DNA of 14,018 nt from Bacteroidales bacterium UBA4070 (GCA_002383485.1 DFYY01000046.1:1200-15217), one strand, 5' to 3'. Positions 1-5,933 are shown, numbered from the stretch's first letter. The notes: generated by a model not told the origin, from the sequence alone. Program-made: numbers and translations.

Positions 1-282
1 ATTGCCACCCCGCGCCAGGAGACGCCGCGACTGAAGATACCGGCAGGATCGGTGGGTATCGCAGGCGAACAGACAGGCATATACCCTCTCGAGAGTCCCG
101 GCGGATGGCAGCTGATAGGGCGCACGCCGCTGCGACTCTTTAACCCTGACGCCCGGCCCGAGTTCCTCTTCACTGCCGGCGATTACATCCGGTTTTATCC
201 TGTGGATCAGGGTGAGTATGCCCGGATAGCTGCTGCGGTGGTTAATGGTACGTATCAGGTCAGACGAACCCCGAAGGAGTGA
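1..282 (+). CDS. pxpB: 5-oxoprolinase subunit PxpB (KipI family), C-terminal part
   Basis: This is the last 93 codons of a gene that begins before the window. The reading frame is open from base 1 and ends with TGA at 280-282. PxpB/KipI (allophanate hydrolase subunit 1 family, cyclophilin-like fold) joins PxpA and PxpC in the cytoplasmic complex that hydrolyses 5-oxoproline to glutamate using ATP. The visible sequence carries the family's C-terminal signature: PAGSVGIAGEQTGIYPLES followed by PGGWQLIGRTPLRLF, and a closing AGDYIRFYPVD segment. The next gene, pxpC, starts 2 bases after the stop codon, the tight arrangement usual for this pair. PxpA (LamB/YcsF) is not in the window and could lie upstream. 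The assignment is firm; only the N-terminal part is unseen. Confidence 0.93.
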   Translation: MATPRQETPRLKIPAGSVGIAGEQTGIYPLESPGGWQLIGRTPLRLFNPDARPEFLFTAGDYIRFYPVDQGEYARIAAAVVNGTYQVRRTPKE

Positions 283-284
283 CT

Positions 285-1322
285 ATGGCTGCGGTGATCG
301 TACATAAGGCAGGATTGCTGACCACGGTGCAGGACCGGGGCAGGTACGGGTATCAGAGGTATGGCATGCCCGTCTCGGGGGCGATGGATGTTTTCTCCCT
401 TGAGCTGGCCAACCTGCTTGTGGGTAATGATCCCGGCGATGCATGCCTGGAGGCTACAATCTCCGGTCCGGATCTTGAGTTTACCGGCGCAACCTGGATT
501 GCAATCACCGGTGCCGACATGGACCCGCACCTCAACGGCCGGACAATCCCGATGAACACTGCAGTTGATATCAGGCCCGGCGACAGGCTTGTTTTCAAAG
601 GTTTGAGGAGCGGCTGCAGGGCATATATAGCCTTTGCCGGAGGGATAGCCGTGCCACCCGTGATGGGAAGCAGATCTACTTACCTCAGGGCAGGTGTTGG
701 CGGATTTGAGGGCCGGGCCCTCATGCCGGGCGACGAACTGCCGCCGGGAGATACAATTTGGCTCCCGTCAGGCGCCGGGTCTCCGCTGAATGGAGCAGAT
801 CCCCTCTCCCCTCCCGGCCATTTCTCCACGGGTTCTGCCAGAAGGAAACCCCGGTTAATAAAGCTCCCGGAAGGCCTGATTCCCGGGTACAAACATGAGC
901 AGACAATCAGGGTCATCCCCGGTCCCGAGGCCCATTATTTTGAGATAGCCGGATTGCGCAGTTTCCTGGTTACAGAGTACACGGTTACCGCCCAAAGTGA
1001 CCGCATGGGTTACCGGCTCTCAGGTAAGCCGATAGAGCACAGGGAAGGCATGACCAACATCATCTCGGCAGGCATTTCACTGGGCACAGTTCAGGTCCCC
1101 GGCGACGGCCAGCCAATCATCCTGATGGCCGACCGCCAGACCTCCGGCGGCTATGCCCGCATAGCCAATGTCATCACTGTTGACCTCACCCTCCTCGCCC
1201 AGATGTGGCCGGGAGACATTATCCGCTTCCGGGAAACAACCCTCGGCCAAGCCCGGAAGCTTTACATTGACGGTCGCACGATGTTGTCCGGAATAAAATC
1301 AGCATTACAGCGTTTAATATAA
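285..1322 (+). CDS. pxpC: 5-oxoprolinase subunit PxpC (biotin-dependent carboxyltransferase-like)
   Basis: PxpC (allophanate hydrolase subunit 2 family, AHS2) is the partner of PxpB in ATP-dependent 5-oxoproline hydrolysis. The 345-residue product has the family hallmarks: VQDRGRYGYQRYGMPVSGA at about residues 15-33, GSRSTYLRAGVGGFEGR at 128-144, SDRMGYRLSG at 238-247, and DGQPIILMADRQTSGGYAR at 274-292. I chose ATG 285 because AAGGAG at 274-279 sits 5 bases upstream. GTG 279 in the same frame would lie inside that ribosome binding site. The stop of pxpB lies between the binding site and the start, which suggests translational coupling. A linker of about 35 residues rich in Gly, Ser and Pro (about 162-198) separates the two halves. 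It is missing from the decayed copy of this gene at 13268-13726. Length and motifs indicate an intact gene. Confidence 0.95.
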   Translation: MAAVIVHKAGLLTTVQDRGRYGYQRYGMPVSGAMDVFSLELANLLVGNDPGDACLEATISGPDLEFTGATWIAITGADMDPHLNGRTIPMNTAVDIRPGDRLVFKGLRSGCRAYIAFAGGIAVPPVMGSRSTYLRAGVGGFEGRALMPGDELPPGDTIWLPSGAGSPLNGADPLSPPGHFSTGSARRKPRLIKLPEGLIPGYKHEQTIRVIPGPEAHYFEIAGLRSFLVTEYTVTAQSDRMGYRLSGKPIEHREGMTNIISAGISLGTVQVPGDGQPIILMADRQTSGGYARIANVITVDLTLLAQMWPGDIIRFRETTLGQARKLYIDGRTMLSGIKSALQRLI

Positions 1323-1445
1323 TATGTGCACTTCAGGAAATATACTATCCGCAACAGCGACAGGAGCCTCCTTCACAAAAACAAAACCTTTGAAGTAAGT
1401 GTTCTGATAGTAAGAATTACGTTCTGCAGACAATAACAGCATCAA

Positions 1446-2348
1446 ATGGCACATTCACCTGAAAAAATGAACATTCACAGCAAGTCCCCGGGTTATGGCA
1501 GGGCTTTCGCCATCGGCATCGGGTTGAATGTATTTTTTGTTGCCTTAGAGGTATTCTTCGGACTGCGGGCCAATTCATCAGCGCTGCTGGCCGATGCGGG
1601 ACACAATGCCAGTGACGTGTTCAGCCTTCTGTTTGCGTGGACAGCTGCCTGGCTGGCTACAATTGCACCCAGGGGCAAGTATACCTACGGCCTGCGAAAG
1701 ACCACCATCCTGGTGTCAATCCTGAATGCCCTTATGCTCTTTGGCGCAGTCGCGTTAATTGCCATCGACGCCATAAGAAAGATCAGGAACCCGGAGCCGG
1801 TTGCAGGCAACCAGGTAATGATTGTGGCAGGCATAGGATTCTTTATCAATGCAATAACAGCCCTGCTTTTCATGAAAGGGCGAAAGGAAGACCTTAACAT
1901 CAGGGGGGCTTTCCTGCATATGGCAGCCGATGCCGGTGTCTCTCTCGGTGTGGTGGCAGCAGGCTTGCTTATAAGCCTGACAGGCAGACAATGGATTGAC
2001 CCGGTTACGAGCTTCCTTATCATAGCGGTTATCCTGTGGAGTACCTGGCGCTTATTCATCGATTCATTGGACCTGGCACTAGATGCTGTGCCAAAGAATA
2101 TCAACATCGATAAAGTGCGTGATTTCCTGCTTGCCAGGGAAGGCGTTACCGACATTCACGACCTGCATATCTGGGCTATGAGCACCACCCGCGTCGCCCT
2201 CACCGCCCACCTGATAATGCCCCACGGCAGTAATGACAGTTTTATCGCTGAACTGCAGAAAGAGCTGCACCGGGAGTTTGGGATCAGCCATACAACCTTC
2301 CAGATTGAAAATGTTCAGATTGAAAAAGACTGCTCGGTTGACTGCTGA
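1446..2348 (+). CDS. Cation diffusion facilitator (CDF) family metal exporter, CzcD/ZitB type
   Basis: The 300-residue inner-membrane protein has the CDF layout of about six transmembrane helices (roughly residues 18-205) and a cytoplasmic C-terminal domain. Transport-site residues are visible as HxxxD pairs: H53/D57 in ALLADAGHNASD (helix 2) and H158/D162 in LHMAADAGVSLG (helix 5). This HD-HD set is typical of Zn2+ (and Cd2+) antiporters. The C-terminal domain carries DIHDLHIWAMS at about 236-246, where this family binds regulatory zinc. The loop between helices 4 and 5 is not His-rich. ATG 1446 was used; ATG 1467 is an alternative, and neither has a clear ribosome binding site. The gene stands alone, 123 bases after pxpC. 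The last codons and stop are part of a near-perfect 22-base direct repeat. Family is certain; Zn2+ as substrate is inferred. Confidence 0.93.
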   Translation: MAHSPEKMNIHSKSPGYGRAFAIGIGLNVFFVALEVFFGLRANSSALLADAGHNASDVFSLLFAWTAAWLATIAPRGKYTYGLRKTTILVSILNALMLFGAVALIAIDAIRKIRNPEPVAGNQVMIVAGIGFFINAITALLFMKGRKEDLNIRGAFLHMAADAGVSLGVVAAGLLISLTGRQWIDPVTSFLIIAVILWSTWRLFIDSLDLALDAVPKNINIDKVRDFLLAREGVTDIHDLHIWAMSTTRVALTAHLIMPHGSNDSFIAELQKELHREFGISHTTFQIENVQIEKDCSVDC

Positions 2349-2390
2349 TTCTTCAGGAGTCTGTGCTATTGACTGCTGATTTTTCGGGAA
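2338..2390 (+). repeat. Short direct repeat across the end of the CDF gene
   Basis: TTGACTGCTGATT occurs at 2338-2350 and again, identical, at 2369-2381, 31 bases apart. With mismatches the match extends to 22 bases (ending about 2390). The first copy contains the last codons and TGA stop of the CDF gene. The second copy ends exactly where the alpha/beta hydrolase remnant begins, so the repeat marks or accompanies the recombination junction. Confidence 0.7.
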
Positions 2391-2719
2391 GGTCAACATC
2401 GTTGGCTGGAGCGACGGTGGCAACATAGGACTGGAACTGGCATACTCTCATCCGGAGAAACTGCTGAAAGTGGTGACACTGGGGGCAAATTACTCAAACG
2501 AAAACTGGATGGCCCTTCCTGACAGTGCCGTCATGGCCCCTGATGATCCATTGATTTTAAGAATTTCGGAACTCATGAAAAAAACCGGTGAAAAAGCAGC
2601 AACCCTCACACCTGGTCCCTCTTGAGAATCCGGATCTCATCAACAGGGAAGTCATAAGATTCCTTGAAACGCCCTACACAGACATCGATGGGTATTATTT
2701 CCTTAAGTTGATGCAGTAG
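2388..2719 (+). pseudogene. Alpha/beta hydrolase remnant, truncated and frameshifted
   Basis: Two reading frames together encode pieces of an alpha/beta-fold hydrolase. In the first frame, 2389-2625, the sequence opens with KVNIVGWSDGGNIGLELA, which contains the nucleophile elbow G-W-S-D-G-G, and continues through HPEKLLKVVTLGANYSNENW to TGA at 2623-2625. In the next frame, from about 2612 to TAG 2717-2719, LVPLENPDLINREVIRFLE resembles the C-terminal helix of the same family, following the catalytic-His segment. The N-terminal 80 or so residues with the oxyanion-hole strand are missing. The middle, with the acidic catalytic residue and probably the His, appears deleted near 2605-2612, where the frame shifts. 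No start codon or promoter precedes it. The product cannot be functional. Family call is confident; original substrate is unknown. Confidence 0.8.
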
Positions 2720-2792
2720 GATCTTCGGGAAAGCGAACCAACAAAAACTTAAGACGCCATCATTTTGCTTATTCTTAATTATAATCTTAACT

Positions 2793-2810
2793 TTCATGTT
2801 CTTACATGAA
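2793..2810. promoter_or_regulatory. Small inverted repeat upstream of the J-domain remnant
   Basis: TTCATGT (2793-2799), loop TCTT, ACATGAA (2804-2810) form a perfect 7-bp dyad in an AT-rich stretch 17 bases before ATG 2827. It could be a leftover operator or leader hairpin of the truncated J-domain gene. No function can be shown from the sequence. Confidence 0.25.
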
Positions 2811-2826
2811 GTAAATTCCCGTATAA

Positions 2827-2988
2827 ATGATTTTTGTAGACTATTATAAAATATTGGGGGTTGATAAAACGGCAACGACGGCAGACATCAAAAATGCATA
2901 CCGGAAACTGGCCTGCAATGGAGCGAATTCAGACCATTCTGTAATAAATTGTTGCGGTATCATTCTTCCAAAACAATTTCTGAATTAA
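2827..2988 (+). pseudogene. DnaJ/CbpA J-domain remnant, cut before the HPD motif
   Basis: ATG 2827 opens a 53-codon frame. Its first 29 residues read as the beginning of a J-domain: DYYKILGVDKTATTADIKNA then YRKLA (2839-2913). Intact J-domains continue with a basic residue, K-Y-H-P-D. Here the similarity stops immediately after YRKLA, before the HPD tripeptide that stimulates DnaK ATPase. The remaining codons up to TAA 2986-2988 are antisense to the AbiEii toxin remnant and the end of abiEi, so they are not J-protein sequence. The initial DYYKILGVDK is most like CbpA/DnaJ co-chaperones. The AT-rich 5' region (2720-2826) may be the original promoter. Without HPD and the substrate-binding domains it cannot act as a co-chaperone. 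Too short to be found by usual ORF cut-offs. Confidence 0.8.
2844..2963 (-). pseudogene. AbiEii toxin (nucleotidyltransferase) N-terminal remnant
   Basis: On the minus strand ATG 2963-2961 overlaps the TGA of abiEi (2962-2960) as ATGA, the coupling expected in AbiE operons. The frame reads MIPQQFITEWSEFAPLQ and then leaves the family. This opening matches the usual start of AbiEii/AbiGii-type nucleotidyltransferase toxins (M-I-P-x-x-(Y/F)-I-T-x-W-x-x-x-A-P-W). From about base 2913 downwards the DNA is the complement of the J-domain remnant, and the frame ends at TAA 2846-2844 after 39 codons. All catalytic parts of the toxin (the GS...D.D nucleotidyltransferase core) are gone. The remnant therefore documents a lost toxin. 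Identification relies on about 17 residues plus position, so it is strong but not absolute. Confidence 0.72.
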
Positions 2989-3778
2989 CGATTACTTTCC
3001 ATCGGTTATCTGATGAGTACCCGATGGCAGGCAACGATGTTTTTAACGGGATCCTGAAAAACTTCAGTCCATTTTTTCCGGAGGCTTCAAACAACTCATC
3101 CGCCAGTTTCTCCCTGTTAATGACTTTCTCGGTCAGATATCCAAGTCTTTGAACAGTTGTGGAGTGAACGGAAGAAAAAAATACTGAATCAAACTCCCGG
3201 GGATCGATTTCATCAACAAGCTCATTCAGCACGACAACTACCCTGCCTAATCCTCCGGACCTCCTCTCATATTGAACCAGATCACATGCAGTCAAGCCCG
3301 CTGAAGATACCTTAAGGTAGCCTGTTTCAGTTTTCCGCTCTTTCAGCAACCTGTTTTCGATATTCCTTTTGCTTATGAAATTCACTTCCAATCCTTTTTT
3401 TCGGGAAGGCCGCAGTACCGGAAAATCAGTCATTACAAAGTATTCCTGTGGCTGCTGGTGTGCTGCACCGTATAAGGCTGCAGCGCTTAATAATCCGACA
3501 TAATATGACCGGTTAAGGTATTTCATGAAATTATCCATAAACAATGCGGCAGGAAGTATTCCCCTGGTCGCGTATTGCGCAGAAATAATTAAGTAGAATC
3601 CTTTGTGGAACGAAACAATTTTACCCTTCTTCGATAGTCTTTTCAAGGCACTTCTGACTGCTACCCCGGAACAATCCGGTAATTCATTCCCCAATTGATA
3701 CAAGGAAAATGAAATCCTTCCTTTTTTTTCAAGGGTCTCAATCCATTGACTTACATTTTTATTAATCTGTCGCGGCAT
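2960..3778 (-). CDS. abiEi: AbiEi family antitoxin (type IV toxin-antitoxin), now an orphan
   Basis: The 272-residue product has the AbiEi plan: an N-terminal winged helix-turn-helix (about residues 8-65, ISFSLYQLGNELP, VAVRSALKRLSKKGKIVSFH, KGFYLI) and a larger C-terminal AbiEi domain (SYYVGLLSAAALYGAAHQQP at 91-110). In characterised AbiE systems this protein represses its own promoter through the wHTH and neutralises the AbiEii nucleotidyltransferase, acting in phage abortive infection and plasmid maintenance. Here the C-terminus looks complete (WKVIVNSEIVLEE), but the toxin gene that should follow has been cut to about 17 codons. ATG 3778 was chosen for its position 20 bases below a good promoter candidate. 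Lower GC than the pxp genes suggests a foreign origin. Function as a repressor may remain; protection against its own toxin is moot. Confidence 0.85.
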   Translation of the reverse strand: MPRQINKNVSQWIETLEKKGRISFSLYQLGNELPDCSGVAVRSALKRLSKKGKIVSFHKGFYLIISAQYATRGILPAALFMDNFMKYLNRSYYVGLLSAAALYGAAHQQPQEYFVMTDFPVLRPSRKKGLEVNFISKRNIENRLLKERKTETGYLKVSSAGLTACDLVQYERRSGGLGRVVVVLNELVDEIDPREFDSVFFSSVHSTTVQRLGYLTEKVINREKLADELFEASGKNGLKFFRIPLKTSLPAIGYSSDNRWKVIVNSEIVLEE

Positions 3779-3787
3779 TATTAAAGT

Positions 3788-3834
3788 GATCTTTTGCGAA
3801 AAGTACCGATTTTCGGCCTTTTATGCAAAAAATC
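3788..3834 (-). promoter_or_regulatory. abiEi promoter with flanking inverted repeat (candidate auto-operator)
   Basis: On the minus strand TTTG (3829-3826) is followed after 20 bases by TACTTTTC (3805-3798), one base from the Bacteroidota primary sigma consensus TTTG-N19/20-TAnnTTTG. Two arms of an imperfect inverted repeat, GATCTTTTGC (3788-3797) and GCAAAAAATC (3825-3834, one mismatch), bracket it. A nested perfect dyad CGAAAA/TTTTCG lies at 3797-3802 and 3810-3815. AbiEi proteins are known to bind inverted repeats in their own promoters, so autorepression here is a reasonable inference. Confidence 0.5.
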
Positions 3835-4054
3835 TATTCTAAATACTTGCACTATCTTAAAACTATTCTCTCACTGATTTCTTCCCGGATCGTATGGCAA
3901 AACAACCATAGGAAGTGCGTTCCGGTTGCCGGGATAAACCTTTTTTACTAAATCTATCTCTACACCTCGGTTGCTCATAGTTTTCGCGCCGGGTATGGCG
4001 TGATCTGCCGCTTGCTGAGGCCAAGTACCGGGCCCTCTCCCGGCCTGGTTATAA
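3835..4054. other. Unassigned intergenic stretch between abiEi and the DUF6150 gene
   Basis: No convincing gene is visible. A minus-strand 35-codon frame (3978-3871) and a frame ending at its ATG with SKRQITPYPARKL (overlap ATGA) are present but match nothing I recognise. CCGGG (4028-4032) and CCCGG (4039-4043) make a short GC-rich hairpin. The part from about 3965 to 4050 is more GC-rich than its surroundings, which may mark another gene fragment. Confidence 0.4.
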
Positions 4055-4067
4055 GCCTATTGTAGGC
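4055..4067 (-). terminator. Weak hairpin after the DUF6150 gene
   Basis: GCCTA, loop of 3, TAGGC forms a 5-bp stem 9 bases beyond the minus-strand stop of the DUF6150 gene, followed on that strand by TTATAA rather than a run of T. Position fits a terminator; strength is doubtful. Confidence 0.25.
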
Positions 4068-4075
4068 ATATGCTG

Positions 4076-4297
4076 CTAGAACATCAGGTGAATCTTCTCC
4101 TTATTCCTCCACCCGGCCTGATTTTCATATTTCACCTTAAATACCTTCAGGTCAGCCTGGTTCTCGTATTTTACAACGTAAACCTTCACATCCGCCTGGT
4201 TCTCATACTGAACGCTGAAGACCTTCTGTGCCGAGGCGGTGGCGGAGACCGCCAGCAACACCAGGAGGAAGGACACGTAGTTCAACTTCTTCATCAT
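4076..4297 (-). CDS. Secreted small repeat protein, DUF6150 type
   Basis: The 73-residue product starts with a clear signal peptide: MMKKLN, a hydrophobic core VSFLLVLLAVSAT, and an ASA cleavage site before QKV at about residue 24. The mature part is three copies of a 13-residue unit: KVFSVQYENQAD, VKVYVVKYENQAD, LKVFKVKYENQAG, followed by WRNKEKIHLMF. Alternating hydrophobic and polar residues suggest repeated beta strands. I recognise this pattern as the DUF6150 family of Bacteroidota, which has no known function. It should be exported to the periplasm or beyond. ATG 4297 or the adjacent ATG 4294 could be the start. The gene lies 106 bases after the minus-strand ATPase gene and could share its transcript, although it also has its own AT-rich leader. 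Confidence 0.8.
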   Translation of the reverse strand: MMKKLNYVSFLLVLLAVSATASAQKVFSVQYENQADVKVYVVKYENQADLKVFKVKYENQAGWRNKEKIHLMF

Positions 4298-4403
4298 ATT
4301 ATTTTTTTGGACGTTACTGATATCTCAAGGTCAAATTTCGTGCTAAGAATACCACTCCTGAAACAGACAGGTTTATAATCCATCTGCTCCTGGATTGCTT
4401 CCG

Positions 4404-5543
4404 TCAGGCCCCGGAGTAATGGTACTGAAGCCACCGGGAGAAAAAAACATCATAAACCTGCCACTTACCCTGATCAAGAACCACCATCTCCTTATCTGCA
4501 AGCGACTTGAGTGACACCGACACTGAGCTGGGGCTGGTGAGTCCGTATCGTGAAATAAACCCTCCTGCTGTGGGCTGATCAACGCCTTCTTCAGCTGCAA
4601 TTGCAATCAGCAGCCTGAACTGGTGGGCGGAAAGCAGATTGCGGTAATTGATATACTGTGGTTCAAAATCAGTCATAATACGGTGAAATGCCCGGTTGAC
4701 TTCATCTGCACCTGTATTTTTATACCCTTGCTCATAAATAATGCTGCACACATACTGCACATACCAGGTGTGAATTCTTGTCCACCGGAAAATTTTCTGC
4801 AGTGAATCGTCATCAATCTCCCTGCCGGCTTTATGAAAATGACTCTTGATGAATTCACCGTAATCACTCTCCGGAATCCTTTCAAGGTACATGAGTTCAG
4901 AGCTCTGGTAAAACGGGCTTCCGGCGGACATGAACATATTTTCAAGCATATGCTTGCTGCTGCCTGAGAAAATGAACGGGATGACAGGGTAAGTCTGTAT
5001 TACGGTCCGCAGTATCGATTCTGTGTTCTTCTCCGGATACTTCGCTATCTGCTGAAATTCATCAAACATGAATACAATATCCCGCTTTATCTCGGAGATA
5101 AGTCGCATTATGCTGTCAAGTCCTGTGCTGATGTCAGTGGTTGTCTCCACTGTCAGCTCTACTGCCGGCTCTCCGGTCAGGGAGTCTATTGACAGTTTCG
5201 GACGCAGTGAACCCATCAGGCCAAACATCTTTTCCATGAAATTCTTTTCCTTCTGCCGTACCCTGAAAAGTGCTGTGGAGACAGCATTCAGCATCTCGTT
5301 GCAATTCATCGTCGGAAGAAGGTCGGTATACACTACAGCGCACGATTTACCCCTTTCCTCAATCCGGTGCTTCAGGTGCCTGAGCAATCCCGTCTTACCC
5401 ATCCTCCTGAGAGATATCAGGGTAATATTCCTTCGCGAGTCAACGGCACCGGCAAGCCTCTTGGTCTCATCCTCCCTGTTACAGAAATATTCAGGACCAG
5501 CATATCCCCCTGTAATGAACGGATTAGTGATTTCAGTTTTCAT
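4404..5543 (-). CDS. AAA+ ATPase of the ATPase_2 (archaeal-type) family
   Basis: A 379-residue P-loop ATPase with a C-terminal winged helix. The Walker A motif is SLRRMGKT (44-51), the degenerate form usual for this family. Walker B is IVFMFDEFQQI (156-166), and sensor 1 is FIFSGSSKHML (190-200). Residues about 305-379 (HQFRLLIAIAAEEG, a helix-turn-helix with SPSSVSVSLKSLADKEMV, and VFFSRWLQY at the end) form a DNA-binding-like wHTH. Relatives belong to the STAND-related ATPase_2 group (PF01637), found in many paralogous copies in Bacteroidota and archaea, with no settled role. ATG 5543 is immediately preceded by the GTTACGT/ACGTAAC dyad. The opening MKTEITNPFITGGYAGPEYF is shared with the truncated copy at 10051-10143, so the family has been duplicated here. 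Domain call is strong; biological role unknown. Confidence 0.87.
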   Translation of the reverse strand: MKTEITNPFITGGYAGPEYFCNREDETKRLAGAVDSRRNITLISLRRMGKTGLLRHLKHRIEERGKSCAVVYTDLLPTMNCNEMLNAVSTALFRVRQKEKNFMEKMFGLMGSLRPKLSIDSLTGEPAVELTVETTTDISTGLDSIMRLISEIKRDIVFMFDEFQQIAKYPEKNTESILRTVIQTYPVIPFIFSGSSKHMLENMFMSAGSPFYQSSELMYLERIPESDYGEFIKSHFHKAGREIDDDSLQKIFRWTRIHTWYVQYVCSIIYEQGYKNTGADEVNRAFHRIMTDFEPQYINYRNLLSAHQFRLLIAIAAEEGVDQPTAGGFISRYGLTSPSSVSVSLKSLADKEMVVLDQGKWQVYDVFFSRWLQYHYSGA

Positions 5544-5576
5544 GTTACGTTTTTTACGTAACGCAAATTACGTAAT
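5544..5576 (-). promoter_or_regulatory. Double dyad at the ATPase start (TTACGTAA element, copy 1)
   Basis: GTTACGT (5544-5550), five T, ACGTAAC (5556-5562) form a perfect 7-bp stem that abuts the start codon on the minus strand. Four bases further lies the perfect 10-bp palindrome ATTACGTAAT (5567-5576). In the transcript the stem would end directly at AUG with an A5 loop. The same arrangement, with the same 4-base gap, occurs at 10144-10174. It may be an autoregulatory operator or an RNA hairpin over the start codon. Confidence 0.6.
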
Positions 5577-5933
5577 AATATTCAATTTCACAAGAAATAG
5601 TTTAAGAACAGAAGCGGATTGACAGCTTCGGGCTGCTAAAACTGATAACCGGCTTCACCGGAGCCGGACCGAAGAGTCGGGGCGCCTCCGTCACCGGCTT
5701 CGGATCGAAGATCTGGGGTGCTTCCGTTCCCCGGATTCGGGAAGCACCGATAAAAGTCAGAATGAGGCAGGCAGACATAGATATATGGCGCAATTTTTGT
5801 GGGAAATAGCCAACCCGGAGAGACTGCCACTTGACGGAAACGGTTACACCTGGAGGTGAAACGGCCCGCAAATCCCCGCATAGAATTCCTTAATTTCGAA
5901 ATTGAATACAGTGATTAACTTAACATTCAGATA
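5577..5933. other. Intergenic region between divergent ATPase and metallopeptidase genes
   Basis: No firm gene. The first 40 bases upstream of the ATPase resemble 10175-10215 (CAATTTCAC and AGAACAGAAG in both). A GC-rich block at 5630-5760 carries a tandem repeat (separate entry). A minus-strand frame of 89 codons (5871-5602) runs through it, with a short hydrophobic run SACLILTFIGAS and a TEAP-rich tail, but has no clear start and is probably not a working gene. AATTTCGAAATT at 5892-5903 is a perfect 12-base palindrome about 30 bases before the metallopeptidase start. Confidence 0.4.
5656..5727 (-). repeat. Two tandem copies of a 36-bp unit
   Basis: Read on the minus strand, 5727-5692 and 5691-5656 are diverged copies of one 36-base unit. 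They encode TEAPQIFDPKPV and TEAPRLFGPAPV in the long minus-strand frame. Differences between the copies are partly third-position, which leaves open a past or present coding role. Confidence 0.55.

Noticed and set aside
1386..1425. Possible TTTG-type promoter before the CDF gene
   Set aside because: TTTG at about 1389 has no acceptable TAnnTTTG partner at the needed distance.
1685..2155. Minus-strand 156-codon frame in the CDF gene
   Set aside because: Antisense shadow of the transporter; the plus strand carries all conserved metal-site residues.
2606..2875. Minus-strand 89-codon frame in the graveyard region
   Set aside because: It is antisense to the hydrolase and J-domain remnants, mixes both, and shows no family features.
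5544..5576. CRISPR-like or origin-like repeat
   Set aside because: Only two dyads per site, no spacers, and tight linkage to an ATPase start codon; better explained as a regulatory element.
5068..5622. Plus-strand 184-codon frame across the ATPase gene
   Set aside because: It is the antisense shadow of the minus-strand ATPase, whose Walker motifs fix the real frame.
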